Source of the DNA: Sphingomonas phyllosphaerae FA2
GTDB lineage: Bacteria; Pseudomonadota; Alphaproteobacteria; Sphingomonadales; Sphingomonadaceae
DNA length: 64,000 bases
Assembly (NCBI RefSeq): GCF_000427645.1
Contig: NZ_KE386571.1
Span: forward strand, 3,120,895 to 3,184,894
Direction of reading: 5' to 3'
Positions within the stretch are counted from its first letter, which is position 1; each line of letters starts with the position of its first letter. Below, piece by piece: positions 1 through 8,626 of this stretch. The notes beneath the pieces are model-generated. The model saw only the letters and a program-made list of their open reading frames with translations, had not been told where the DNA came from and did no database searches. A program made the translations under genes and the position numbers.

Positions 1-170
1 GTAACATCACCGACGAGCGCTGCCAACGAAGATGTGAGGTGAGTGAACGCGCTCAGCGGAAGCAGTTTCGTGCAGCATTCGACCGGCAAGAATTTTCGCT
101 TGCCCGTTGAGAAGTGGCAACTATTCCGGTGTGTACTGGTGACGCATCTCAGTTAGGCCGCAGCGTACCA
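1..170. other. Left edge, no gene supported
   Basis: No convincing coding region is visible. The base composition looks clearly less GC-rich than the rest of the window. One plus-strand frame is open from base 3 to a stop near 110 and could be the tail of a gene entering from the left, but its 35 or so codons resemble nothing I recognise. Confidence 0.4.
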
Positions 171-872
171 CTATTTACCGTTCAGCGGCGGGACGCTCCA
201 GTCGATCGTGCCGCGGCCGTGCGCTTCCAGAAAGGCGTTGGCCTTGCTGAAATGGCCCGAGCCGAACCAGCCCTTGTAGGCTGATAGCGGCGAGGGATGC
301 GGCGCGGTGAGGATCAGGTGGCGGTCACCGCCGGACGCAGTGACGAGCGGCGCCTTGGCCTGTGCGTGGCTGCCCCAGAGCATGAACACGGTCGGTGCGG
401 CCTGTTCGGCGACCGCGCGGATGATCGCGTCGGTCAGTTGCTCCCAGCCGCGCCCGCGATGCGCGGCGGCGCGGCCCTCGGCGACGGTCAGCACGGTGTT
501 GAGCAGCAGTACGCCCTGCCGCGCCCAATGTTCGAGGAAGCCGTGGGTCGGCGGCGCGATGCCGCAATCGGTGGCCAACTCGCGATAGATGTTGGTGAGG
601 CTGGGCGGGGGCTTAACGCCCGGGCGGACCGAAAAGCACAGACCATGCGCCTGCCCTGCGCCATGATAGGGGTCCTGCCCGAGGATCACCACGCGCACAT
701 CGGGCAGCGCGGTGAGTTCGAGCGCGCGGAAGCGGTCGGCGGCGGGCGGGAAGATCGTCGTGCCGGCCTGTTCCTCGGCGGCGAGGAAGCGGGTGAGCGC
801 CGCCATCGTCTCGCTGGCGAGCGGCGCGGCGAGGGCGTCGCGCCACGTCGGATCGAGCGTCGGGGTGTTCAT
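171..872 (-). CDS. ung: Uracil-DNA glycosylase, family 1
   Basis: Removes uracil from DNA to start base-excision repair. The 233-residue protein has the family-1 water-activating motif GQDPYH at about residues 65-70 (catalytic Asp in it), followed by GAGQAHGLCFSV, the LLLNTVLTV strand and the HPSPLSA minor-groove loop at about 192-198. Length is typical of bacterial UNG. I chose the ATG at 872 because the sequence from there (MNTPTLDPTW) begins like the family; twelve upstream codons are open but unlike it. It lies only 5 bp downstream of the cyclophilin gene on the same strand, so the two are probably cotranscribed. Confidence 0.95.
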   Translation of the reverse strand: MNTPTLDPTWRDALAAPLASETMAALTRFLAAEEQAGTTIFPPAADRFRALELTALPDVRVVILGQDPYHGAGQAHGLCFSVRPGVKPPPSLTNIYRELATDCGIAPPTHGFLEHWARQGVLLLNTVLTVAEGRAAAHRGRGWEQLTDAIIRAVAEQAAPTVFMLWGSHAQAKAPLVTASGGDRHLILTAPHPSPLSAYKGWFGSGHFSKANAFLEAHGRGTIDWSVPPLNGK

Positions 873-877
873 GCGCG

Positions 878-1525
878 TCAGCCGTCGCGGCGGTGTTCGA
901 GCAGCCACGGGCGCGGGCGGCCGGTCGGCTTCGGCGTGCCGTCGAGCCGGACCGAGCGTGTTACCACGACCGGGCGCAGCATCAGCGTGCCGTTCATTTG
1001 TTGTCCGGTCGGCTCGGCGAGGATGCGCTTGACGGTCTTCTGCCCGGCGACGACGCGCCCGAATGCGGCATAGCCGGGGTCGCGCGGGCTCCAGTCCATG
1101 TACGCCGCCGGGCCGACGGTGATGAAGAAATTGCCGTTCGCCGACCCCGGCGGCCCCTTGCGCGCCATCGAGATCGTCATGTCGAGATGGCGGATGCCGG
1201 TCTTCTTCGTCGATTCGTGCGGGATCATGTCGAGGAAGCGGCGCGCGTCGGTGCGGATGCCCGACTGGATGAAGCCGGTGCCGGGCAGCTTCTTGCTGCG
1301 CGCGGTGCGGTAGAAGCTGACGCCATCGAAGCGGCCGTCGTCGACGTAGCGGAGGAAATTGGCGGTGGTGAGCGGCGCGTGGCGCTGATCGAGCGCGAGG
1401 ACGATCGGGCCATCGGCGGTTTCCAGTCGCACGCGCACCCAGCCCGGCGTAGCGCGGTCGGCGCGCTGTGCCTCGGCGGGAGCGGCGACGGCGAGAAGGG
1501 CGAGCAGCGGGAAAAGGCGACGCAT
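878..1525 (-). CDS. Periplasmic peptidyl-prolyl cis-trans isomerase (cyclophilin type)
   Basis: A 215-residue cyclophilin with an N-terminal signal peptide (MRRLFPLLALLAVAAPAEAQ), so it should act on folding of exported proteins in the periplasm. The body has the expected order: a beta-strand GPIVLALD, NFLRYVDDGRFDGVSFYR, the loop GPPGSANGNFFITVG and AFGRVVAGQKTV. The reading frame stays open some 100 codons further upstream through the remains of another gene and a repeat; that extension is not protein-like and I reject it because the signal peptide starts at the ATG at 1525. Followed at once by ung. Confidence 0.9.
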   Translation of the reverse strand: MRRLFPLLALLAVAAPAEAQRADRATPGWVRVRLETADGPIVLALDQRHAPLTTANFLRYVDDGRFDGVSFYRTARSKKLPGTGFIQSGIRTDARRFLDMIPHESTKKTGIRHLDMTISMARKGPPGSANGNFFITVGPAAYMDWSPRDPGYAAFGRVVAGQKTVKRILAEPTGQQMNGTLMLRPVVVTRSVRLDGTPKPTGRPRPWLLEHRRDG

Positions 1526-1565
1526 CGCGCGGATGTACGGACGCGCGCGTGCGATCGCAACGTCG

Positions 1566-2181
1566 TCAGAGGCCAAGCCAGACGAGCGGTTGGGGGAGCG
1601 CGATTGCGGCATAGTCGACCTGCAGCACGCGGCGGCGACGGTTTCCTTGTGCGGCGGCGGAGGCGTGGAGGATCGGGGTGGCGACCGCACCGTCATTGCG
1701 AGCGCAGCGAAGCAATCCAGGGCGTCCTGGTCCGGCACTGGATTGCTTCGCTGCGCTCGCAATGACGGACTAGCTTTGGCCGGCGTGGCGATCAGGCGTG
1801 CTCGATGTCCTGCTTGGTCGACCACGGACCGTGGCCGGGGACGTCGGCGCGGGCGCGAAACGCGATGGTGCGGTCCTGATGCCAGCCGAGCGACCAGTTG
1901 GTGACGGGGGTCTTGTCGAACAGAATCGCGCGGACCGACTCCGCGAGCGGGCCGAGGTGGCGCGCGGCGATGGCGTGGATCGGGCCGGTGGCGAGGAGGG
2001 TGGGCAGCGCGGGGTGGCCGTGGAGGCGAAGGCCGGCGCGGTCCTGCGGGAGATCGGCGGCGAGTTGGTGGAGAGTGGGGAGGAGTTCGGTCGCGGCGGC
2101 GGGGTGATGGGTGGCGCCGTCGCGGGACCAGTCGAGTGGGTGGCGCTCATGGGTCGGTGGGTACCAAGCCACCTTCGTCAT
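1566..2181 (-). pseudogene. Broken phytanoyl-CoA dioxygenase (PhyH)-like gene
   Basis: Two pieces of one Fe(II)/2-oxoglutarate dioxygenase-type protein are visible. The N-terminal piece (to 1792) holds VRAILFDKTP and the iron-ligand HxD in GWHQDRTIA, then GPWSTKQDIEHA and a premature stop. A second piece in another frame (about 1691 to 1566) reads VATPILHASAAAQGN, then RRRRVLQVDYAA and ends WLGL-stop, matching the usual end of this family with the distal His ligand. The middle (I estimate some 70 residues) is missing and its place is taken by a palindromic repeat at 1691-1767. The best ATG, at 2150, is one base out of frame with the N-terminal piece, so a second frameshift is likely. Family assignment rests on memory of the motifs. 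Confidence 0.72.
1691..1767. repeat. Palindromic repeat family A, copy 1 (inside dioxygenase remnant)
   Basis: About 77 bp. The outer arms CGTCATTGCGAGCGCAGCGA and its inverse form a long near-perfect hairpin, continuing through AGCAATCCAG and CTGGATTGCT around a short centre. It occupies the gap between the two dioxygenase fragments. Confidence 0.92.
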
Positions 2182-2252
2182 TGCGAGCGTAGCGAAGCAA
2201 TCCAGTGCGTCCTGGTCCGGCTCTGGATTGCTTCGCTACGCTCGCAATGACG
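2176..2252. repeat. Palindromic repeat family A, copy 2
   Basis: Same 77-bp palindrome as at 1691, with compensating changes in both arms (GCGTAGCG pairs with CGCTACGC where copy 1 has GCGCAGCG with CGCTGCGC), so stem pairing is kept. It bounds the dioxygenase remnant on its 5' side. Confidence 0.92.
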
Positions 2253-2267
2253 GCGTCCCATGTGGCC

Positions 2268-2382
2268 ACGACGCGGGAGTGAATCCCGCGTCGTCGGACG
2301 GCGCTGTGGCGCCGCCGGCCGTGTCGGCGGATGCAGCGTTGCTTCGCTTGCTGCACCGGCGGGCGGGCGCCCGCCTTCCGCC
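2268..2382. terminator. Hairpin cluster downstream of etfA
   Basis: Between repeat A2 and the etfA stop several inverted repeats follow one another: a perfect 11-bp stem ACGACGCGGGA / TCCCGCGTCGT at 2268-2294, then GC-rich stems around GCCGCC...GGCGG and GGCGGGCGCCCGCC near 2360-2380. They lie where etfA transcripts should end. No clear U-run follows, so termination is inferred. Confidence 0.5.
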
Positions 2383-3312
2383 TTACAGCTTCTCCGTCAG
2401 TTCCGGCACGATCTTGAACAGATCACCCACCAGGCCGAGATCGGCGACCTGGAAGATCGGCGCGTCCTCGTCCTTGTTGATCGCGATGATCGTCTTGGAA
2501 TCCTTCATGCCGGCAAGGTGCTGGATCGCGCCGGAGATGCCGACCGCGACATAGACTTCCGGCGCGACGATCTTGCCGGTCTGCCCGACCTGATAATCGT
2601 TCGGCACGTAACCGGCGTCGACCGCCGCGCGGCTCGCGCCGACGCCTGCGCCCAGCTTGTCGGCGAGCGGCTCGATCAGCTCGTGGAACTTCTCGCCCGA
2701 GCCGAGCGCACGGCCGCCCGAGACGATCACCTTCGCGCTGGTCAGCTCGGGACGCGTCGAGGCCGCGATCTCCTGATTGACGAAGGTCGACAGGCCCTTG
2801 TCGCCGGTCGCCGCGACCGGCTCGACGGTGCCGGTGCCGCCCTCGGCCGCCGCCTTCTCGAACGCGGTGCCGCGGACGGTGAGGACCTTCTTGGCGTCCG
2901 AGGTCTTGACGGTGGCGATCGCGTTGCCCGCGTAGATCGGGCGCGTGAACGTGTCCTCGCCCTCGACCGACAGGATGTCGCTGATCTGCATGACGTCGAG
3001 CAGCGCGGCGACGCGCGGGGCGACCGCCTTGCCGGTGGTGGTGGCCGGCGCGACGAACGCGTCGTGGTGCCCCATCAGTTCGACAACCAGCGGCGCGACA
3101 TTCTCGGCGAGCTGGTGCGCATAGGCGGCGTCATCGGCGACATGCACCTTGCCGACGCCCGCGATCTTCGCCGCCGCCTCGGCGACCGCGCCGACGCTGT
3201 GCCCAGCGACGAGCAGATGCACCTCGCCGAGCTTCGCCGCGGCGGTGACCGCGGAGAGCGTGGCGTCCTTGACGGTCGATCCGTCGTGTTCGACCCAAAC
3301 CAGAGTCTTCAT
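2383..3312 (-). CDS. etfA: Electron transfer flavoprotein alpha subunit
   Basis: Binds FAD and passes electrons from acyl-CoA and other dehydrogenases to ETF-ubiquinone oxidoreductase. 309 residues, normal for the family, starting [11 protein letters not shown]. The C-terminal FAD-binding domain is plain: [15 protein letters not shown], then [28 protein letters not shown] (read as two stretches) and [12 protein letters not shown]. It follows etfB on the same strand with 137 bp between them that contain a palindromic repeat, so the pair is probably one transcript under the operator upstream of etfB. Confidence 0.96.
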   Translation of the reverse strand: MKTLVWVEHDGSTVKDATLSAVTAAAKLGEVHLLVAGHSVGAVAEAAAKIAGVGKVHVADDAAYAHQLAENVAPLVVELMGHHDAFVAPATTTGKAVAPRVAALLDVMQISDILSVEGEDTFTRPIYAGNAIATVKTSDAKKVLTVRGTAFEKAAAEGGTGTVEPVAATGDKGLSTFVNQEIAASTRPELTSAKVIVSGGRALGSGEKFHELIEPLADKLGAGVGASRAAVDAGYVPNDYQVGQTGKIVAPEVYVAVGISGAIQHLAGMKDSKTIIAINKDEDAPIFQVADLGLVGDLFKIVPELTEKL

Positions 3313-3337
3313 TCCACTATCCTCTCGAACTTCCGAG

Positions 3338-3441
3338 CCGTTCGTCCTGAGGAGCCGCTGAGCGAAGTCGAAGCGGCGTCTCGAAGGACTGTGGTTCGAG
3401 ACGAGGCTTCGACACGCTCAGCCTCTCCTCACCATGAACGG
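3338..3441. repeat. Palindromic repeat family E, copy 1
   Basis: A ~104-bp imperfect palindrome running from CCGTTCGTCCTGAGGAG to CTCCTCACCATGAACGG, with inner arms CTGAGCGAAGTCGAAGC and GCTTCGACACGCTCAG. It fills most of the etfB-etfA gap, so the etf mRNA probably carries this hairpin. Confidence 0.88.
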
Positions 3442-3449
3442 AAAAGGGA

Positions 3450-4199
3450 CTACTTCGCGATGCCCATCGACTTGAGCCGATTCACCAGCTCGTCGACATC
3501 GGCGACCTTGACGCCGGCCATGCGCTTGGCCGGCTCGGCGACGTTGACCACGGTCAGCCGCGGCGTGACGTCGACGCCGAAGTCGGCCGCGGTCTTGGTC
3601 GCGAGCGGCTTCGACTTGGCCTTCATGATGTTCGGCAGCGAGGCGTAGCGCGGCTCGTTGAGGCGCAGGTCGGTGGTGACGATCGCGGGCAGCTTGAACG
3701 TGTCGGTCTCCAGCCCCCCATCGACCTCGCGGGTGACGGTGACGCTGTCGGCGGCCAGCTCGACCTTCGACGCAAACGTGCCCTGGCCCCAGCCGAGCAG
3801 CCCGGCGAGCATCTGGCCGGTCTGGTTGTTGTCGTCATCGATCGCCTGCTTGCCGAGGATCACGAGGCTCGGCTGTTCCTCCTCGACGATCTTGGCGAGC
3901 AGCTTGGCGACGCCCAGCGGTTCGACCTTGGTTTCCGAGGTGACGAGGATCGCGCGGTCGGCGCCCATCGCCAGCGCGGTGCGCAGCGTGTCCTGCGCCT
4001 TGGGCTCGCCAATCGAGACGACGACGATCTCGGTGACCGCGCCCTTTTCCTTCAGCCGGATCGCTTCCTCGACCGCGATCTCGTCGAAGGGATTCATGCT
4101 CATCTTGACGTTCGCGAGATCGACGCCCGAGCCATCCGCCTTCACGCGGGGCTTCACATTATAGTCAAGCACGCGCTTGACCGGCACCAACACCTTCAT
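3450..4199 (-). CDS. etfB: Electron transfer flavoprotein beta subunit
   Basis: The AMP-binding partner of EtfA. 249 residues beginning [19 protein letters not shown], with the family's [28 protein letters not shown] and the signature region [33 protein letters not shown]. An ATG six codons upstream is open, but the start at 4199 fits the family and has a strong AGGAGG ribosome site about 9 bp before it. A near-perfect palindrome centred at 4245 lies just upstream and is a likely operator. Confidence 0.96.
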   Translation of the reverse strand: MKVLVPVKRVLDYNVKPRVKADGSGVDLANVKMSMNPFDEIAVEEAIRLKEKGAVTEIVVVSIGEPKAQDTLRTALAMGADRAILVTSETKVEPLGVAKLLAKIVEEEQPSLVILGKQAIDDDNNQTGQMLAGLLGWGQGTFASKVELAADSVTVTREVDGGLETDTFKLPAIVTTDLRLNEPRYASLPNIMKAKSKPLATKTAADFGVDVTPRLTVVNVAEPAKRMAGVKVADVDELVNRLKSMGIAK

Positions 4200-4235
4200 T
4201 GCGCTAACCCTCCTCAAGCTGTCCGGGCTGCTACC

Positions 4236-4255
4236 TGACGTTTACGTAAACATCA
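4236..4255. promoter_or_regulatory. Palindromic operator upstream of etfBA
   Basis: TGACGTTTACGTAAACATCA is a 20-bp inverted repeat with one mismatched pair, centred on TTTACGTAAA and ending 37 bp before the etfB ATG. From memory it resembles the sites of MerR-type LiuR regulators of branched-chain amino acid and acyl-CoA degradation. The regulator itself is not in the window. Confidence 0.6.
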
Positions 4256-4380
4256 AGTGAGCGGCCGGATGCGGCCGGGTCGCGAGCGGCCGGCATCCAT
4301 TGTCTGAAAGCGATAAAGCGTCAGGCCGCCTAGATGTCCATCGCGATATGCAAGACCGCGGCGCAGCGCCGGATACGCGA

Positions 4381-4410
4381 AGGGCGGGATCGGCGAACCG
4401 ATCCCGCCCT
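4381..4410 (-). terminator. Hairpin after sucC
   Basis: A perfect 13-bp stem, AGGGCGGGATCGG / CCGATCCCGCCCT with loop CGAA, begins about 40 bp past the sucC stop. There is no U-run on the minus strand, so it may be a 3'-end stabiliser or a rho-dependent end rather than a classical terminator. Confidence 0.6.
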
Positions 4411-4450
4411 TGCGAGTGCTCAAGGCGTTCCGCGGTGGCCGCGGCGCGCG

Positions 4451-5650
4451 TCAGGCGACCTTCTTGACCTCGGCGACGATCTTCTGCGCGGCATCGCCCA
4501 GGTCGTTGGCCGGGACGATCGCGAGGCCCGAGCCGGCGAGGATTTCCTTGCCCTTCTCGACGTTCGTGCCTTCGAGGCGCACGACCAGTGGCACCGACAG
4601 GTTCACTTCCTTCGCCGCGGCGACGATGCCCTCGGCGATGATGTCGCACTTCATAATGCCGCCGAAGATGTTGACGAGAATGCCCTTCACCGCCGGATCG
4701 GCGAGAATGATCTTGAACGCCGCCGTCACCTTCTCCTTGTTCGCGCCGCCGCCGACGTCGAGGAAGTTGGCCGGGAACATCCCGTTCAGCTTGATGATGT
4801 CCATCGTCGCCATCGCGAGCCCGGCACCGTTGACCATGCAGCCGATGTCGCCATCCAGCTTGATATAGGCGAGGTCGTACTTCGACGCTTCCAGCTCGGC
4901 AGCGTCTTCCTCGGTTTCGTCGCGCAGCTCGGCGAGGTCCTTGTGGCGGAACATCGCATTGCCGTCGAAGCCGACTTTGGCGTCGAGCACCATCAGCTTG
5001 CCGTCTTCGGTGACGGCGAGCGGGTTGATCTCGATCTGCTCGGCGTCGGTGCCGAGGAACGCGTCGTACAGCTTCGCCGCGACGTTCGCCGCCTGCTTGG
5101 CGAGATCGCCGGTCAGTTCGAGCGCGCCCGCGACCGCGCGGCCGTGGTGCGGCTGGAAGCCGGTCGCCGGATCGACGTCGATCGAGTGGATCTTCTCCGG
5201 CGTGTCATGCGCGACGGTCTCGATGTCCATCCCGCCCTCGGTCGAGGCGACAAACGAGATGCGGCCGGTGGCGCGGTTGACGAGCAGCGCGAGGTAGAAT
5301 TCCTTCGCGATGTCGACGCCGTCGGTCACGTACAGGCGGTTGACCTGCTTGCCGGCCTCGCCGGTCTGGATCGTCACCAGCGTGTTGCCGAGCATCTCGG
5401 TGGCGGCGTGGCGGACCTCGTCCTCGGTCTTGGCGAGGCGGACGCCGCCCTTGCTGCCCTCAGGAAGCTCCTTGAACTTGCCCTTGCCGCGGCCACCGGC
5501 ATGAATCTGCGCCTTCACGACGTAGAGCGGCCCCGGCAGCTTCTTCGACACCTCGACCGCTTCCTCCACGCTCATCGCGGCATAGCCGGCGGGCACGGGG
5601 ACGCCGAATTTCGCGAGCAGTTCCTTGGCCTGATATTCGTGGATGTTCAC
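4451..5650 (-). CDS. sucC: Succinyl-CoA ligase (ADP-forming) beta subunit
   Basis: TCA-cycle enzyme interconverting succinyl-CoA and succinate with substrate-level phosphorylation. 399 residues, starting with the family signature [23 protein letters not shown]-grasp fold with [15 protein letters not shown] near residues 45-60 and the C-terminal CoA-ligase part [18 protein letters not shown] and [17 protein letters not shown]. The usual partner sucD is not next to it here: upstream is a non-coding gap and a helicase on the other strand. Confidence 0.97.
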   Translation of the reverse strand: MNIHEYQAKELLAKFGVPVPAGYAAMSVEEAVEVSKKLPGPLYVVKAQIHAGGRGKGKFKELPEGSKGGVRLAKTEDEVRHAATEMLGNTLVTIQTGEAGKQVNRLYVTDGVDIAKEFYLALLVNRATGRISFVASTEGGMDIETVAHDTPEKIHSIDVDPATGFQPHHGRAVAGALELTGDLAKQAANVAAKLYDAFLGTDAEQIEINPLAVTEDGKLMVLDAKVGFDGNAMFRHKDLAELRDETEEDAAELEASKYDLAYIKLDGDIGCMVNGAGLAMATMDIIKLNGMFPANFLDVGGGANKEKVTAAFKIILADPAVKGILVNIFGGIMKCDIIAEGIVAAAKEVNLSVPLVVRLEGTNVEKGKEILAGSGLAIVPANDLGDAAQKIVAEVKKVA

Positions 5651-5785
5651 GGGGCTCTCCCAGGTGCAGCGATAAAAATCGCGCCAGCCTAAAGCACAGG
5701 GGCGCGCGCAAATCCACCCTTTATCGTCGCGCAGTTGCGAAGCAAATGCAATAAGGAGATTTTTGGAGCTAGGTTACACTCTACA

Positions 5786-5831
5786 CCGTTCGTGCTGAGC
5801 TTGTCGAAGCATGAGACTTCGACAAGCTAAA
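5786..5831. repeat. Palindromic repeat family E, copy 2 (short)
   Basis: CCGTTCGTGCTGA followed by a perfect 11-bp hairpin GCTTGTCGAAG / CTTCGACAAGC with a 7-base loop. It looks like half of the family-E unit seen at 3338. It lies between the divergent sucC and helicase genes; the rest of the 5651-5889 gap shows no gene. Confidence 0.8.
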
Positions 5832-5889
5832 GGCGAAGGGTTGCAGGGTTGGCCTGTCCAGGCGGTTGCTCTTTCGTTCTGGCAGCGCC

Positions 5890-8610
5890 ATGTCGTTACC
5901 CGTGATCCGGCTCCCGCATCCTGCGCTCCATGCGAGCCATTCCGGCATCTGGATGGCGGATGGCGAGGAAACGCGGGCGTTGTCGCGGGGCGAGGCGATC
6001 CGGCTGGCGGCGGATACGCCGGTGATCCTGCTCAATGCACCGCTGATCGGGCAGCGGCTTGGCTATGCCGAGCTGTCGGGGCTCGATCTGCTCGAATTGT
6101 TCGCCTTCCTCCATCCGGCGCGGTTCATGGTGCCGACGCCCAAGGGCGTCGCCGACGCGTGCGGCATGGCCGCGCCCACACGCGATGACGAGGTCGCGGC
6201 GTTCCTGCGCGACGCGGCGACGCGGATGCTGGCGGTGACCGCGGGTGACTGGCCGGAGCGCGAGGGCGCGTGGACCGCGGCGCAGTCGCTGACGCGCGCG
6301 CGCTGGGCGTGGGCGCCGGTCGTCGCGCCGCGGATTGCCAAGCCGCAGCAGAACGAGCGCTGGCTGTTCGCGCGATTGCCGGAGTGGGAGGAGGTCGCCC
6401 CGCGCCCCGCACCGCGCAGCATCACGCTGGAGGAGCGCACGGTGCTCGATCGGCTCGACCGGCTGACCGGCGCGGGGGCCGAGCCGCGCGCGGGGCAGCG
6501 CGCCTATGCCGCCGCCGCCAGCGCCGCTTTCGCGCCGCGCGTCACGCGCGAGGCACCGAACCTGATGCTCGCGGAGGCGGGGACGGGGATCGGCAAGACG
6601 CTCGGCTATCTCGCCCCCGCCAGCCTGTGGGCCGAACAGGCCGGCGGCGCGGTATGGGTGTCAACCTATACCAAGGCGCTACAACGGCAATTGGGGCATG
6701 AGACGCGGCGGCTCTACCCCGATCGCGCGCTGCGCAAGGCCAAGGTGGTGACGCGCAAGGGGCGCGAGAATTACCTGTGCCTGCTCAATCTTGAGGACGC
6801 CTTGCAGGGCGGGTTCGCGGGGCGCGCGGCGATCCTTGCGCATCTGGTCGCACGCTGGGCGGCCTATACCGACGACGGCGACATGATCGGTGGCGACCTG
6901 CCCGGCTGGCTGGTCGCGCTGTTCCGCCGCAACGGCTCGGCGGCGCTGACGGACCGGCGCGGTGAATGCGTCTACGCCGGCTGCCCACATTACCGGAAAT
7001 GCTTCATCGAGCGTGCGGCGCGCGCGTCGGCGGAGGCGGATCTGGTGATCGCCAACCATGCGTTGGTGATGGTCAACGCCGCGCGGGGGCGCGAGCTGGC
7101 GACGCGGCCGACACGCTATGTCTTCGACGAAGGGCATCATCTATTCGACGCCGCCGATGCGATGTTCGGCACCGCGCTGACCGGATCGGAGACGATCGAG
7201 CTGCGGCGCTGGATCGTCGGGCCGGAGGGGACGTCGCGCGGGCGGCGGCGCGGGTTGCAGGCGCGGTTGTCCGACGTCGCGAGCTATGACGAGCAGGGCG
7301 GGCGCGCGGTGACCGATATCGTCGGCGCGGCGCAGGCGCTGGCGTCGGACGGCTGGCTGTCGAGGGTGGCCGAAGGGCAGCCGTTCGGCGCGATCGAGGC
7401 GTTGCTGGGGGCGGTGCGCGGGCTCGCCTACGCCCGCGCCGAGGAGCGCGGCGCAGATGCCGGCTATGGGCTGGAGACTGAACTCGCCGAGCCGTCGCCC
7501 GAATTGATCGAGGCCGCCGCGCCCGCCGCACAGGCGCTCGATGCGCTGGTGCGGCCGATGGTGGCGCTCGGCAAGCGGCTGGAGGCGGTGCTCGCGGAAG
7601 GGCCGGACTGGCTCGATGGGCAGGCGCGTGCGCGGGTGGAGGGGGCGATCGCCTCGCTGGGCTGGCGCGCGGAGACGGTGGCGTCTTGGCTGGCGCTGCT
7701 CGCGCGCGTCGGCGGCCCGGCCGACCCGCGCTTCGTCGACTGGCTGGCGGTCGATCGCGTCGAGGGGCGCGAATATGACATCGGGCTGCATCGCCGCTGG
7801 CTCGATCCGACGCTGCCTTTCGCGGAGACGGTGCTGAAGGGCGCGCACGGGGCGCTGGTCACCTCCGCGACGCTGACCGCGGGCGGCGACTGGGACACCG
7901 CCGAGGCGCGGGTCGGCGCGCCGCATCTGCCGCGTGCGGCGGGGCGATTCCAGGTCGAGTCGCCGTTCGATTATGCGGCGCGCGCCGAGGTGGTGATCGT
8001 CACCGACGTCAAGCGCGGCGACATTCCCGCGCTCGCCAATGCCTATGCGCGGCTGGTCGAGGCGAGCGAGGGTGGCGCGCTGGGGCTGTTCACCGCGATC
8101 CGGCGGCTGCGCGCGGTCCATGCGCGGGTCGCCGACCGGCTCGCGCGCGCCGGGCTGCCGCTCCACGCGCAGCATGTCGACCCGGTCGATACCGGCACCT
8201 TGGTCGACATCTTCCGCGACGATCCGCACGCCAGCCTGTTCGGCACCGACGCGCTGCGCGACGGGGTCGACGTGCCCGGCCATTCGCTGCGGCTGGTGGT
8301 GATGGAGGGCGTGCCGTGGCCCAAGCCGACCGTGCTCCACGCCGCCCGCCGGCTGGTCGGCGGTGGCAGCGCCTATGACGACCGGATCGTGCGCGCGCGG
8401 CTGGCGCAGGCGTTCGGGCGACTGATCCGGCGCGGCAGCGACGCCGGGCTGTTCGTGCTGCTGTCTGCCGCGATGCCGTCGCGGTTGCTCGACGCCTTTC
8501 CGCCCGGCGTGACGGTGACGCGCGTGTCGCTCGACGAGGCGGTCGAAAGAGTGAAGCGGCGGCTTTCCAGCGGCGTTAACATGGGGCATGACGCGCCCCT
8601 CGACGCCTGA
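5890..8610 (+). CDS. ATP-dependent DNA helicase, DinG/XPD-like (iron-sulfur)
   Basis: A 906-residue superfamily-2 helicase. Walker A GTGIGKT lies near residue 231, the Walker B variant DEGHH near 413, and four cysteines (NYLC near 297, then CVYAGC and YRKC at about 360, 365 and 371) match the 4Fe-4S cluster of the XPD/DinG group. The C-terminal helicase half contains VTSATLTAGGDW, FGTDALRDGVDVPG and QAFGRLIRRG. A ~200-residue extension precedes the motor. I use the ATG at 5890 (MSLPVIRLPHP); eight upstream codons are also open. A likely role is unwinding of structured DNA, R-loops or blocked forks. Confidence 0.9.
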   Translation: MSLPVIRLPHPALHASHSGIWMADGEETRALSRGEAIRLAADTPVILLNAPLIGQRLGYAELSGLDLLELFAFLHPARFMVPTPKGVADACGMAAPTRDDEVAAFLRDAATRMLAVTAGDWPEREGAWTAAQSLTRARWAWAPVVAPRIAKPQQNERWLFARLPEWEEVAPRPAPRSITLEERTVLDRLDRLTGAGAEPRAGQRAYAAAASAAFAPRVTREAPNLMLAEAGTGIGKTLGYLAPASLWAEQAGGAVWVSTYTKALQRQLGHETRRLYPDRALRKAKVVTRKGRENYLCLLNLEDALQGGFAGRAAILAHLVARWAAYTDDGDMIGGDLPGWLVALFRRNGSAALTDRRGECVYAGCPHYRKCFIERAARASAEADLVIANHALVMVNAARGRELATRPTRYVFDEGHHLFDAADAMFGTALTGSETIELRRWIVGPEGTSRGRRRGLQARLSDVASYDEQGGRAVTDIVGAAQALASDGWLSRVAEGQPFGAIEALLGAVRGLAYARAEERGADAGYGLETELAEPSPELIEAAAPAAQALDALVRPMVALGKRLEAVLAEGPDWLDGQARARVEGAIASLGWRAETVASWLALLARVGGPADPRFVDWLAVDRVEGREYDIGLHRRWLDPTLPFAETVLKGAHGALVTSATLTAGGDWDTAEARVGAPHLPRAAGRFQVESPFDYAARAEVVIVTDVKRGDIPALANAYARLVEASEGGALGLFTAIRRLRAVHARVADRLARAGLPLHAQHVDPVDTGTLVDIFRDDPHASLFGTDALRDGVDVPGHSLRLVVMEGVPWPKPTVLHAARRLVGGGSAYDDRIVRARLAQAFGRLIRRGSDAGLFVLLSAAMPSRLLDAFPPGVTVTRVSLDEAVERVKRRLSSGVNMGHDAPLDA

Positions 8611-8626
8611 CGGAGACCGACGCCCC

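Noticed and set aside
1526..1825. N-terminal extension of the cyclophilin
   Set aside because: It reads through the dioxygenase remnant in the wrong frame and through a palindromic repeat; the signal peptide starts at 1525.
1691..2252. Repeats as a CRISPR array
   Set aside because: Only two copies locally, 400 bp apart, each an 80-bp palindrome; no regular spacers and no cas genes.
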